From Planctomycetota bacterium (lineage in GTDB: Bacteria > Planctomycetota > UBA1135 > GCA-002686595), in the NCBI GenBank assembly GCA_020638855.1, contig JACKHT010000006.1:1-64000 (forward strand): 64,000 nucleotides of DNA, given 5' to 3'. This document shows, piece by piece, positions 1 to 8,958 of the stretch. Each line of letters starts with the position of its first letter. The first letter of the stretch is position 1. The notes below the pieces were generated by a model. It did no database searches. It was not told where the DNA came from and saw only the letters and a program-made list of their open reading frames with translations. The position numbers were made by a program, and so were the translations under genes.

Positions 1-25
1 ATCCTGGCCTTTCGGATCCGGGTTT

Positions 26-865
26 GTGTGGCTCGGATGGCTCGGCTTGTCCTTGGCAGGCTGCGCACCCGAGGCCCCCACGCGCACCGAAGGGGCGCCC
101 CCCTTGGCTTCACCAAGGCTCGTCGAGCCGACGGTGGATCCTGAACCTCCGGCGGTTCCACTGACGGCCATGGCGGAAATCCCGAGCGGCGAATACGCGC
201 CGATGTACCCGGGCAAAGACGATGCCAAGCGGGTCCCCATCGCAGCCTTCCAAACCGAGATCCATCCGGTAACCAATGCACAGTTTTTGCGCTTTGTTTG
301 GGAGAATCCCGAGTGGAGTCGTTCGCAGGTCCCGCGCTTGTTCGCCGACTCGCAGTATCTAGAACACTGGACCTCCGACTTTGCCATCGATCCGAACCAG
401 GCAAGCAGCCCGGTCAACAACGTATCGTGGTTCGCAGCCCGGGCCTATGCCGAATGGGCCGGTCGACGGCTGCTCACGCTAGCCGAGTGGGAGTACTTGG
501 CTGCCGCCAGCGAAACGGCGGCCATGGGCCGGGATGATCCGGCCTACAACCAGCTCATCCTGCGTTGGTACTCGCTGCCGACACCACCTGTACCGGGCCC
601 GGTCGGCCAGCAACCAGCCAACTTCTTTGGGGTGCAAGATCTGCACGGTCTGGTCTGGGAGTGGGTCGAGGACTTCAACACCGCCTTGATCACCGGAGAA
701 TCCCGCGGCGACGGAGGCCTGGATCGCAACCTTTTTTGCGGCTCAGGCTCCTTGGGGGCCGCCGATCCCAAGGACTACGCCGCTTTCATGCGCTTTGCCT
801 TCCGCAGCAGCCTGCGCGCCAACTACACCGTCCGCAACCTGGGTTTCCGCTGCGGGCACGACTGA
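26..865 (+). CDS. FGE/SUMF1-like lipoprotein, denitrification-cluster accessory
   Basis: The protein has the formylglycine-generating-enzyme-like (SUMF1/EgtB/PvdO) fold: HPVTNAQFLRFV near the start, PVNNVSWFAARAYAEWAGRR in the middle, then LHGLVWEWVEDF and a terminal NLGFRCG. The start of the reading gives a lipobox-like LAGC, so it is probably exported and lipid-anchored. The GTG at 26 leaves no basic residues before the hydrophobic stretch and the frame stays open to the left edge, so the true start may lie outside the window. The second active-site cysteine of genuine FGE is not obvious, so a sulfatase-activating role is unlikely. It is followed 7 bases later by SCO and then NorQ and NorD genes. 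FGE-like proteins are known next to copper nitrite reductase and nitric oxide reductase genes, and an accessory role there is inferred. Confidence 0.75.
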   Translation: MWLGWLGLSLAGCAPEAPTRTEGAPPLASPRLVEPTVDPEPPAVPLTAMAEIPSGEYAPMYPGKDDAKRVPIAAFQTEIHPVTNAQFLRFVWENPEWSRSQVPRLFADSQYLEHWTSDFAIDPNQASSPVNNVSWFAARAYAEWAGRRLLTLAEWEYLAAASETAAMGRDDPAYNQLILRWYSLPTPPVPGPVGQQPANFFGVQDLHGLVWEWVEDFNTALITGESRGDGGLDRNLFCGSGSLGAADPKDYAAFMRFAFRSSLRANYTVRNLGFRCGHD

Positions 866-872
866 GACTCCC

Positions 873-1523
873 ATGCATCGATCCCTCTTGATACTGCTTG
901 GTTTGCTGACCTTAGCCGCCTGCAATCGCCACGCGCCTTCCGCAAGCCAACCCCAGACCGCCAGCCGCATAGGCCGGGTCCTGCCCTGCTGCGCCCAGGC
1001 GGCGCACCCAGCAAGCGCCCCGCTCCCGGACACTTCGCTGTACCTTTTGGACTCCCCCTGGCGTGACCAGGCCAACCGACCACGAGCCCTCACCGACTTC
1101 CGCGGGCACGTGACGGTGATGGCCTTGATCTTCACCCACTGCGCCTACGCATGCCCGCGCATCCTGGCCGACATGCGTGCAATCGAAGCCCAGACCCCGC
1201 CCGACGATCTGGCGGACGTACGCTGGCTTTTGATCAGCATGGACAGCGAGCGCGACACGCCCGACGTGCTGGCCGCCTACGCCCAGGAAAACCACCTGCC
1301 TTCGGACCGTTGGACCCTCTTGCACGGCGATGCCGCGGCGGTGCGCTCGGTCGCTGCCGTCCTGGGTGTGCGCTACAAACAAGATGCCCAGGGAAACTTC
1401 TCCCACTCGAGTCTGATCACGGTTTTGGACACCGATGGCCGCATCGCCAAACAGCTCGAAGGGCTCGGGGTCCCCACCGCCACGGGCGTCCAGGCCATCC
1501 AAGCTTGTCTCCGGCCCCAATGA
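873..1523 (+). CDS. SCO1/SenC-family copper chaperone lipoprotein
   Basis: This 216-residue protein starts with a lipoprotein signal (LLTLAAC, Cys17), followed by a thioredoxin-like SCO domain. The copper-binding CxxxC is visible as CAYAC (Cys90, Cys94) and the distal ligand histidine as NFSHSS (His178). SCO proteins deliver copper to or reduce the CuA site of cytochrome oxidases, and related copper enzymes such as N2O or nitrite reductases. An ATG further upstream at 795 would overlap the preceding gene by 71 bases and lacks a signal peptide; the ATG at 873 starts directly with one. The TGA overlaps the ATG of the next gene (ATGA), implying co-translation with the NorQ-like ATPase. Confidence 0.88.
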   Translation: MHRSLLILLGLLTLAACNRHAPSASQPQTASRIGRVLPCCAQAAHPASAPLPDTSLYLLDSPWRDQANRPRALTDFRGHVTVMALIFTHCAYACPRILADMRAIEAQTPPDDLADVRWLLISMDSERDTPDVLAAYAQENHLPSDRWTLLHGDAAAVRSVAAVLGVRYKQDAQGNFSHSSLITVLDTDGRIAKQLEGLGVPTATGVQAIQACLRPQ

Positions 1524-2350
1524 AGCTCTCCGATTTCCATACCATGCCCGCCACCACTCCCGTCAGCCCCCTCGCCAGTTCGCCGCCCTTCTACCAACCG
1601 GTGGGCCAGGAGGTCGAACTGTTCGAAACGTGCTATGCCCAGCGCTTGCCTTTGATGCTCAAAGGCCCAACCGGCTGCGGCAAGACCCGCTTTGTCGAAT
1701 CGATGGCCGCCCGTTTGGGGCGTTCCTTGATCACCGTTCCTTGCCACGACGATACCAGCGCGGCCGACTTGATGGGACGCTGGCTGGTGAAGGGCGGCGA
1801 CACGGTCTGGCAGGATGGCCCCGTGACCCGCGCGGTGCGCAGCGGCTCGATCCTGTACCTCGATGAAGTGGCCGAGGCGCGGCCCGATGTGATCGTTGCC
1901 ATCCACCCCTTAACCGACCACCGGCGCGCGCTCTTCGTAGACCGCTGCGGTGAGGAGCTATGCGCCCAACCGGAGTTCATGCTGGTGGTGTCGTTCAACC
2001 CCGGCTATCAGCGGGGTTGGAAGGAGTTGAAGCCGTCCACGCGGCAACGTTTCGTGGCGGCCAGCTTCGACTACCCACCCGCGGACTTGGAAGCGTCGAT
2101 TGTGGCCACGGAAACGGGCTGCGAGCCCAAGGTGGCCGAGCGTCTGGTCAAGTTGGCCAACAAAGTACGTGCGCTGGAAGAACTGGGCTTGGCGGAAAAG
2201 GCCTCCACCCGACTGTTGGTGGATGCCGCGCGGTTGATCCGTGCAGGTTTGGCACCGCGACCCGCCTGCATGGCCGCCATCGTGCAACCCCTGTCCGACG
2301 ACCGGGAAATCTTGCAGGCCCTCAGCGAAGTCGTTTCGCTGGCCTTTTGA
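1520..2350 (+). CDS. norQ: NorQ/CbbQ-family MoxR-type AAA+ ATPase
   Basis: This 276-residue AAA+ ATPase has Walker A GPTGCGKT (49-56), Walker B ILYLDE (111-116), sensor region VVSFNPGY and the C-terminal CbbQ-type domain. NorQ/CbbQ proteins work with a vWA partner (NorD/CbbO) to remodel target enzymes, for example inserting the non-heme iron of NorB. The vWA partner follows 4 bases later. The start is set by the ATGA overlap with the SCO gene; an earlier in-frame ATG at 1151 would run through the SCO coding region and is rejected. The neighbouring SCO and FGE-like genes favour the Nor subtype over the RuBisCO-activating CbbQ, and no RuBisCO gene is visible. Confidence 0.85.
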   Translation: MKLSDFHTMPATTPVSPLASSPPFYQPVGQEVELFETCYAQRLPLMLKGPTGCGKTRFVESMAARLGRSLITVPCHDDTSAADLMGRWLVKGGDTVWQDGPVTRAVRSGSILYLDEVAEARPDVIVAIHPLTDHRRALFVDRCGEELCAQPEFMLVVSFNPGYQRGWKELKPSTRQRFVAASFDYPPADLEASIVATETGCEPKVAERLVKLANKVRALEELGLAEKASTRLLVDAARLIRAGLAPRPACMAAIVQPLSDDREILQALSEVVSLAF

Positions 2351-2354
2351 TGCT

Positions 2355-4370
2355 ATGGGCAAGCGTTCCAAGGATCGCCGCAGGGAGCCCCGCCCTTCCC
2401 CGGTGCGCGAGCGAGGACCCAGTTTGCCCTTGGATGCGTTCGAAGTCGGCTTCCACAAGGTGTGGAAGCGCTGGCGGGGCCGGTCCGAGAGTCGTGCGCG
2501 GCGTGCCCTAGGCGTAGCGAGCGACCAGCTGGCCACTTGGCGGCCCCTGGTGCTCGCCCTAGAAACGGTTGCCGGCACCTTTGCGGGCCGTCGGGTCATC
2601 GTGCGGCCCGCCGAACGCAGCGGAGGTTGCCAAGCGGGTGTCCTCTTGATTCCCCAATCCATTGCCATCGCGCCCGACCTCGCGGCCAACCGTGATTTCT
2701 ACTTCGTGCGTGCGGCCTTGGCGGGTGCTTGCTTGGCAGATCTCCGTTTCCCAGGGGCTCAAGCAGAGGAATCCGAGATCCTCGGTCATGGGTTGCGCGT
2801 AGCGAGCGGATTGGCATGCGAGCATGCGGGTTTCCGCGAACGAGTCGGGCGTGCCGCCCAGTGGGAGATCGCCACGCGACCGGACCTCTCCGCCATCCGT
2901 ACTTCTTTGGATCCAAACCATTGGGCGCTCGAACGCTTGCGACAAATCGCCTTGCGCTGGGTGGCCGACCCCGCCTTTCCCTCCCTGCCACTTCCAGCCC
3001 CCTTCGACGTGACTCCCCTCGCACAACGGGTCCCCAACACTACGGGTCGGCGTGGTTGGCTGCCCAAGGGTTGGTTCTCCGGAGCTTCGTCCAAGCCTCC
3101 CCTCGAACCGAGCCTGCTCTTCGGCGGGCCGCTCACACCCAGCGACTTCGCTGCGGCCCTCGCGGCCAGCGAGTCCACCGAATCGCCGCAACCAGATTCA
3201 GACGTCGAAGAGCGAATGGGCCGCGCCCGCGAGCATGCCCAAGTCATCGCCCTGCCCGAAGACCCGGCCAAAGAGGATATGCCGTCGCATTCCTTCGAAA
3301 AAGTCGACTACGCCGACGAGTACGACGGCGGCTTCCGACGCTTGGATGGGGCCAACGACATGGAGGAACAGGGGGATTCGCTCGATGAGGTCGATTTGCG
3401 CACCATGATCCGTGGCGGGCCTCCCGTGGAGACGGTCTACGCTGCGGAAATGGCGACCCCGCCTGACATCCCCGATGTCTACCAGGTCCTTTCGGGCGAA
3501 CAGGCCGTGCTCTACGACGAATGGGATCAGGCGAACCAGCGTTACCTGCGCGACTGGGTCGCGGTCTATCCCACCTCCATTCCGACCCGTGACCCAGCTT
3601 TCGGCCACAAGCTACGCCAGTCGATGGGCCCAACCATCCGGCGCGCCATCGCACTCTTGGAAGCGCGACGCACCGAGCGCTTGCTGCGCAACCGACAACT
3701 CGACGGCAGCGAAGTAGACGTGGACAGTTTGATCGATGAGTACGCCCAAAGGCGGCGAGGTGGTTCGCCACCCGGGAGGGTTTACCTGCACCTTCCCCGG
3801 CTGGAACGCGATGTGGCCACCTGCGTGTTGGTCGATCTGAGTTTCTCCGCCGACAGTTGGATCCAAGATCGGCGGGTCTTGGATGTCGAATTGGCCGCCA
3901 CCTGCCTCCTGGGTTCGGTCGCCGACCACTTCGGCGAATCCTTGGCCGTTCTGGCCTACGCCAGCAACACCCGCAACTGCTGCCGGAGCCTGACCGTCAA
4001 AGATTGGCACGAGCCCTGGTCCACGGCCAACGCGCGCCTGGGTATCTTGAAGCCGCAGGGATACACACGCATTGGCCCGGCCTTGCGCCATGCCACCCAC
4101 GTGCTCCACCAAAGCTCGGCGCGCAAAAGGCACCTGATCGTGATCACCGATGGAAAGCCCACCGACTTCGATCGCTACGAGGGTAGCCACGGCATCCACG
4201 ACGTGGCCTGCGCGGTGCGTGAAGCCCGCCGCGCCGAGATCGCCGTGCACGCCATTGGCCTCGACCCGCGGGCCGCATCCAACCTGCCGAGCATGTTTGG
4301 CCCCGGCTCTTGGTCGCTGCTCCGCCACTTGGGGGAGCTGCCTGAGGTCCTCTTGGCGGCCTATGGATGA
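2355..4370 (+). CDS. norD: NorD-like von Willebrand factor A protein
   Basis: This 671-residue protein has an uncharacterised N-terminal half (basic start, then several hundred residues with an acidic linker) and a C-terminal vWA domain from about residue 480. The MIDAS-like motif is VDLSFSADSW and the later acidic strand is LIVITDGKPTDFD. In NorQD/CbbQO systems the vWA subunit acts as substrate adaptor for the AAA+ ring. The ATG at 2355, 4 bases after the NorQ stop, gives a basic cytoplasmic N terminus; the frame extends further left only through norQ. It ends the cluster, and the next gene starts about 400 bases away. The NorD subtype is called from family resemblance and context. Confidence 0.82.
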   Translation: MGKRSKDRRREPRPSPVRERGPSLPLDAFEVGFHKVWKRWRGRSESRARRALGVASDQLATWRPLVLALETVAGTFAGRRVIVRPAERSGGCQAGVLLIPQSIAIAPDLAANRDFYFVRAALAGACLADLRFPGAQAEESEILGHGLRVASGLACEHAGFRERVGRAAQWEIATRPDLSAIRTSLDPNHWALERLRQIALRWVADPAFPSLPLPAPFDVTPLAQRVPNTTGRRGWLPKGWFSGASSKPPLEPSLLFGGPLTPSDFAAALAASESTESPQPDSDVEERMGRAREHAQVIALPEDPAKEDMPSHSFEKVDYADEYDGGFRRLDGANDMEEQGDSLDEVDLRTMIRGGPPVETVYAAEMATPPDIPDVYQVLSGEQAVLYDEWDQANQRYLRDWVAVYPTSIPTRDPAFGHKLRQSMGPTIRRAIALLEARRTERLLRNRQLDGSEVDVDSLIDEYAQRRRGGSPPGRVYLHLPRLERDVATCVLVDLSFSADSWIQDRRVLDVELAATCLLGSVADHFGESLAVLAYASNTRNCCRSLTVKDWHEPWSTANARLGILKPQGYTRIGPALRHATHVLHQSSARKRHLIVITDGKPTDFDRYEGSHGIHDVACAVREARRAEIAVHAIGLDPRAASNLPSMFGPGSWSLLRHLGELPEVLLAAYG

Positions 4371-4767
4371 CCAGGTTGCCCGTGCGAACCTCCTTCCTAC
4401 TCATGGGGCCCACCCAATCGCCCGAGAGGATGCGCATGGCCGCCAGGATCCCAGCCCGGGCTCGAAGCAACAGGTCGTTGTCGGCCCCAACCCCGCGAGC
4501 GGGAGGAAGCGCCTGCGGAGGCAACGGGGCCTTCCGCTGACGTAGTTTTTTCCATTCCCTAGGCCACGGCAGGTTCCTTAGGCCACGGCTGGCGCCAGGT
4601 GCAGGCCATCCCCAGAGGCGGAGGCAAATTTTCTTGGATTGGATGCGGGAGTACGCCGTGGGTTTTCGCATTGGCTGCTGGAGCGGCCGATCCGAAGTGG
4701 ACGGACCGCCGCCCCTTCCCTAGAAATCGAATCACGTTAGGAATCGAATAGGTTTAGGAGTCGCATC
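4371..4767. other. Intergenic region without a convincing gene
   Basis: These 397 bases lie between norD and a secreted-protein gene. No reading frame has a plausible start, codon usage and recognisable product. An 11-base direct repeat (TAGGCCACGGC near 4560 and 4579) and AT-richer repeats of GAATCGAAT just before the next gene are visible. A purine-rich GGTTTAGGAG at 4751-4760 is a plausible ribosome-binding site for the gene at 4768. Promoter and norD terminator probably lie here, but neither is clear. Confidence 0.6.
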
Positions 4768-5856
4768 ATGAAGAGTATGTGGGCCTTGGGAGTCGTCTGT
4801 GGGCTGGTGAGCACCGCCCAGGCGCAAGTGGAGTTCAGTGAAATCCGGCTGGCAGCGGGGCCCGAATTCATGGAGTTGACCGGGCCCCCTGGCACCTCGC
4901 TGAACGGATTGTCCTACGTCATCCTCGGCAATGGCATTGGGCGGGGTTCGGTCAAGAGCATCGTCGACATGAGCGGCTTCCAGATCGATGCGAGTGGTTT
5001 CTTTGTCGTAGCCGAATCGGACTTTATCTGGGGAACCCCCGACCAAGACCTGGGGAACGGCAATCCCCTAAACATCGAAGACAACCTCAACAGCACCCAC
5101 TTGGTGGTCTCCGGCTGCACGGCAACGGTTGGCCAAGACCTGGATACCAACGACGATGGGGTCCTGGATGGGACTCCTTGGACTTCCGTCGTGGCGGATT
5201 TGGCCACCGTGCGAACCTCCTCGGGGTCAGGTGAGGTGTATTCGTCGAACCTAGTCGGTCCCGATGGCAGCGTGGCACCCAGCCACGTGTACCGGTGCGG
5301 CGGGACGTGGTATGTAGCGCCGGCTGCCCTGAATGCTGGCCTGGACACCCCCGGCTCGGACAACCCATGTCCGGGCAGCACCGGATTCGTGTACTGCGAC
5401 CCAGCCCAGCCCAACTCAGCGGGCAACTCGGTTCAGCTCGTCGGTTCGGCCAGCATCGCAGCCGGATCCGGGTTGCACCTCGAGGCCAGTGGTGGTCCCT
5501 CCGACCAGTTTGGTTACGTCTTGGTGGGCAGTGGCTATTTCCAAGGTGTGACCACAGTCTTGGGTGATGGTCGCTTGTGCATAGGCCTGAGTAGCGGTTC
5601 CTTCTTGGGTCGCTACAACGTGCCGGGCGGTGATTTCAATTCGCTGGGTAGGTTCGATTCGGCAGGGATTCTCCAGAACTTGGTGGGCACATCGAGCGTT
5701 GGATCCGGGTTTGATGTTCCCTTGGCGGTGCCCATTCCGGGGAGCCCCACGGTTCAGGCCGGTAGCGCGTGGCAATTCCAACTCTGGTACCGCGATTCGG
5801 GCGCTGGAACGGGGCACTCCAACTCCTCCAATGCATTGACGTGGTATTTCCTCTAG
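4768..5856 (+). CDS. Secreted protein with planctomycete-type YC C-terminal module
   Basis: This 362-residue exported protein has the signal peptide MKSMWALGVVCGLVSTAQAQ, likely cut after AQA. The N-terminal half begins with VEFSEI and contains MELTGPPGTSLNG, resembling lamin-tail-like extracellular domains. The C-terminal part starts at VYCDPAQPNSAGNS and continues through DGRLCIG and WQFQLWYRDSG to the end. The same arrangement (YC, N-S-x-G, LC-[IL]-G, W-x-FQ-x-W-[YF]-RD) closes the protein at 10301-12013, so this is a shared surface/secretion-associated module. Function is unknown. It is a lone transcription unit with an upstream GGTTTAGGAG ribosome-binding site. Confidence 0.8.
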   Translation: MKSMWALGVVCGLVSTAQAQVEFSEIRLAAGPEFMELTGPPGTSLNGLSYVILGNGIGRGSVKSIVDMSGFQIDASGFFVVAESDFIWGTPDQDLGNGNPLNIEDNLNSTHLVVSGCTATVGQDLDTNDDGVLDGTPWTSVVADLATVRTSSGSGEVYSSNLVGPDGSVAPSHVYRCGGTWYVAPAALNAGLDTPGSDNPCPGSTGFVYCDPAQPNSAGNSVQLVGSASIAAGSGLHLEASGGPSDQFGYVLVGSGYFQGVTTVLGDGRLCIGLSSGSFLGRYNVPGGDFNSLGRFDSAGILQNLVGTSSVGSGFDVPLAVPIPGSPTVQAGSAWQFQLWYRDSGAGTGHSNSSNALTWYFL

Positions 5857-5918
5857 GGACTGCTCTGGAGAATCCAAGGAACAAGCTCAGCCATCTAGTC
5901 GGTCGGGAAGAGGCGGGC

Positions 5919-5924
5919 TACACT
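5919..5924 (+). promoter_or_regulatory. Predicted -10 element (TACACT), leaderless start
   Basis: TACACT ends 7 bases before the ATG at 5932. There is no room for a normal ribosome-binding site if transcription begins 6-8 bases after the hexamer, so a leaderless mRNA is predicted. It matches the window-wide TANNNT-ATG spacing. Confidence 0.5.
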
Positions 5925-5931
5925 TCCGCCG

Positions 5932-7728
5932 ATGGAAGCCAACGAAGCCACCTCCCCGCTGGCGCGGCTCTTGGAGTACGCCAAGCCGCATCGGTCGAGG
6001 ATCTGTCGGGCCTCGCTGTATTCGATCCTGAACAAGGTGTTCGACTTGGCGCCGCCGGCGTTGATTGGCATGGCGGTCGACGTGGTGGTCCAGCAAGACG
6101 AGTCGCTGTTGGCCCGCTGGGGCGTGCACGGTTTGGTCGAGCAGCTTTGGATCCTGTCGGGGCTGACCTTTGTGATTTGGGCGCTCGAGTCGTTGTTCGA
6201 GTATCGCTTCAAGGTGCTGTGGCGCAACGTGGCCCAGGACTTGCAACACGACATGCGCATGCAAGCCTATCGGCATGTGCAGAGCATGGAGTTGGCCTTC
6301 TTCGAGGACCGTTCCTCGGGGGGTTTGATGTCGGTGCTCAACGACGATGTCAACCAGCTGGAGCGCTTTCTGGACGTGGGCGCCAACGAAATCCTGCAGG
6401 TGCTTACGACCACCGTCGTGATTGGTGCAGCCTTCCTGTACCTTTCGCCCGAAATCGCATGGATGTCCGTGGTTCCGATGCCCTTCATCCTGTGGGGCTC
6501 GCTGCTGTTCCAAAAGCGACTCACGCCGCGCTACGCCAAGGTGCGCAACGAGGTCGGTTCGCTGAATGGCGATTTGGCGGGCAACCTGGGTGGCATGGCG
6601 ACGATCAAGAGCTTCACCGCCGAGAACCGCGAAGTGGAGCGCATTGGCGAGCGCAGCAACGCCTACCGCGCGGCCAACGCGTCGGCCATCCGCCTCAGCT
6701 CGGCGTTTTCGCCGCTGATTCGCATGGTGGTGCTGGTGGGCTTCACGGCGACGCTGGCCTTTGGCGGGTACTTGGCGGCGACGGGCAAGCTGGCCGTGGG
6801 CGCGTACAGCGTGATGGTCTTCTTGACCCAACGCCTGCTTTGGCCGTTGACGCGCTTGGGGGACACCTTTGACCTGTACCAACGGGCCATGGCTTCCACC
6901 ACGCGCATTTTGGACTTGCTCAAGGTCGAGCCCGCGATCCAAGACGGGGGCCAAGCGTTGCCCTTGGACAAGATCCGCGGGGAGATGCGCATCGAAGGGC
7001 TGCAATTCCGCTATGCGAGTGGCGACCACGTCCTGCACGATCTCAACCTGGAGTTCGCCGCGGGCAAGACAACGGCTTTGGTGGGCCCCACCGGTTCCGG
7101 CAAGAGCACGGTGATCAAGCTCTTGCTGCGCTTCTATGACCCCAGCGAAGGCACCGTGCGCCTCGACGGGCACGATTTGCGCACGCTCAACCTCGTCGAC
7201 TTGCGCAAGGCAATCGGTTTGGTCAGCCAGGACGTGTTCCTGTTCCACGGAACAGTGCGCGAAAACATCGCCTATGGCTGGCCCGACGCGCCCCTGGAGG
7301 CCATCGAACGGGCGGCCGCCATCGCCGAAGCCGACGAATTCATCGGCGCGTTGCCCGAGGGCTACGACACGATCGTGGGCGAACGGGGTCAGAAGCTCTC
7401 GGGTGGCCAACGCCAACGCATCTCGATCGCTCGCGCGGTGCTCAAGGATCCGCCAATCCTGATCCTCGACGAGGCAACCTCGTCGGTGGACAACGAAACC
7501 GAAGCGGCTATCCAACGCTCGTTGGAGCGCCTGGCCGAGGGTCGCACGACGATCGTGATCGCCCACCGCTTGTCCACCATCCGACGCGCGCATCAGATCT
7601 ACGTGCTCGAAGCGGGTCGGGTGCGCGAAGAAGGCAACCATGCCAGCCTCCTGGCCGAACACGGCTTGTATGCCGCCTTGTGGCGCGTGCAAACCGGCGA
7701 AGCCGTGGGCCGGGCGGTCGTCCGTTAA
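5932..7728 (+). CDS. ABC exporter half-transporter (MDR/MsbA type)
   Basis: This 598-residue fused permease-ATPase has an N-terminal six-helix transmembrane domain (about 15-320), then a nucleotide-binding domain with Walker A GPTGSGKST (about 385), signature LSGGQRQR (about 488), Walker B ILILDEATSS and H-loop AHRLST. It should act as a homodimer exporting a lipid, drug or peptide; the substrate cannot be read from sequence. The family's usual length is about 580-600. A peptidase gene follows 13 bases downstream, so the two may share an mRNA. Confidence 0.93.
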   Translation: MEANEATSPLARLLEYAKPHRSRICRASLYSILNKVFDLAPPALIGMAVDVVVQQDESLLARWGVHGLVEQLWILSGLTFVIWALESLFEYRFKVLWRNVAQDLQHDMRMQAYRHVQSMELAFFEDRSSGGLMSVLNDDVNQLERFLDVGANEILQVLTTTVVIGAAFLYLSPEIAWMSVVPMPFILWGSLLFQKRLTPRYAKVRNEVGSLNGDLAGNLGGMATIKSFTAENREVERIGERSNAYRAANASAIRLSSAFSPLIRMVVLVGFTATLAFGGYLAATGKLAVGAYSVMVFLTQRLLWPLTRLGDTFDLYQRAMASTTRILDLLKVEPAIQDGGQALPLDKIRGEMRIEGLQFRYASGDHVLHDLNLEFAAGKTTALVGPTGSGKSTVIKLLLRFYDPSEGTVRLDGHDLRTLNLVDLRKAIGLVSQDVFLFHGTVRENIAYGWPDAPLEAIERAAAIAEADEFIGALPEGYDTIVGERGQKLSGGQRQRISIARAVLKDPPILILDEATSSVDNETEAAIQRSLERLAEGRTTIVIAHRLSTIRRAHQIYVLEAGRVREEGNHASLLAEHGLYAALWRVQTGEAVGRAVVR

Positions 7729-7741
7729 GCCAAGGTACTCC

Positions 7742-8947
7742 ATGCTGCGCCCTCTGTTCTTGATCGCCCTGATCGCCGCAGCCGCCGGTGGCGCTTGGTG
7801 GATCGTTGGATCGCGGATGGATGCGCCGCGTCCAGCGCTGACGATCGAACCGGAAGCGCAGGACTCCCCCATGCCTGCGATCCTGGCTCCCGCGAATCAG
7901 GACCCGGTCACCACGCCGTCGCCCTCCGCAGCTTTGCAGTCCAAACCGCTGCGCTCGGGGCGCGAGGACCTTTCCGCGCTCAACCAGAGAGCGATCGAAG
8001 CCCTCGAAGCCCAACGCTATGACGAAGCCGTGCGCCTGTTCGACGAAGCGCGGCAGGGCGACCCGGAGGAGCCCGTGTTCCAAGCCAACTTGGCGGAGGC
8101 CTATGCGCGCTGGGCCGTGGCCACGGCGGACGAAGAACTGGCCCTCGCAATCGAACGGCTGGAAAAGGCCATCGTGTGGGCCCCAGGGCGCGCCGAATTG
8201 GTGGCCTTGCTCGAGCGCTTGCGGACCCGCCTCGCTGCGGAGGCGGATTTTGTCGAAGACCAGTCGTTGCACTTCACCCTGCACTACGACGGAGACCGTG
8301 CCGATCTGCTTTCGCGCGGCTACCTGGAAGTGCTCGACGACCTGGAGGGCGCGTACCAGGACTACGGTGAGTTTTTCGACGTGTTTCCAGTCGAGGCCGG
8401 GCGGCCGAAGTTCCGGGCGCTGCTCTACGATCGCGAGGCTTTCGACAACGTGACGGGCATCGGCGAGTGGGCGGGTGGAGCCTACGATGGTTCGATCCGG
8501 GTTCCGGTGCGCAACTTCGAACGCGAACGGGGGGCCATCCGCCACACGCTGCGGCACGAGTTGGTGCACGCCTTCATCGAGGAAGTCGGTGGCAAACGCG
8601 TCGCCGGGTGGCTCAACGAAGGCCTGGCGCAATACCTCTCCTTCGAGGGCAACGGGGCTCGTGCGAACCGTGTGGAGCGGGCTCGCCAGCGGCTGGCTGG
8701 ACAGACCTTGTTCTCGCTAACGCAGCTCACCGGAACGCTCGCGAGCCTCCAGGACCCAGCGCGCGTGACCGTGGCCTACGACCAAGCGTTGGGCTTCACC
8801 GATTGGCTGGCGGTTCACTACGGCGAGCGGACGCTGGTCCACTTGGTGACGGCCACCAAGGGGGGTGAAGACCCGGCCGCACGTTTTCTACGGCTCGTGG
8901 GCGTGGAGCTAGAGCTGGTGCATCAAGACTTCGTCGATTCGCTCTGA
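7742..8947 (+). CDS. Membrane-anchored TPR protein with HExxH (MA-like) peptidase domain
   Basis: This 401-residue protein has an N-terminal membrane segment (LFLIALIAAAAGGAWWIV), a Pro/Ala-rich spacer, a TPR-like helical repeat region (about 80-160) and a gluzincin-type domain with RHELVHAFIEE (HExxH near residue 271) followed by GWLNEGLAQYL. The NEGLA stretch carries the third zinc-ligand glutamate typical of peptidase MA families. It probably faces the periplasm. ATG at 7742 was chosen because it begins the membrane anchor and sits just after the ABC gene; an in-frame ATG at 7640 would overlap that gene. Substrate is unknown. Confidence 0.8.
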   Translation: MLRPLFLIALIAAAAGGAWWIVGSRMDAPRPALTIEPEAQDSPMPAILAPANQDPVTTPSPSAALQSKPLRSGREDLSALNQRAIEALEAQRYDEAVRLFDEARQGDPEEPVFQANLAEAYARWAVATADEELALAIERLEKAIVWAPGRAELVALLERLRTRLAAEADFVEDQSLHFTLHYDGDRADLLSRGYLEVLDDLEGAYQDYGEFFDVFPVEAGRPKFRALLYDREAFDNVTGIGEWAGGAYDGSIRVPVRNFERERGAIRHTLRHELVHAFIEEVGGKRVAGWLNEGLAQYLSFEGNGARANRVERARQRLAGQTLFSLTQLTGTLASLQDPARVTVAYDQALGFTDWLAVHYGERTLVHLVTATKGGEDPAARFLRLVGVELELVHQDFVDSL

Positions 8948-8958
8948 TTCGAAGGGCC

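Noticed and set aside
4150..4545. Plus-strand frame overlapping the end of norD
   Set aside because: The part beyond norD (about 58 codons) has no motif, signal or recognisable composition, and no good start.
5887..7872. 661-codon open frame antisense to the ABC exporter
   Set aside because: It lies wholly opposite a clear ABC transporter gene and is rich in His, Gln and Arg, as expected from reading a high-GC third-position bias backwards.
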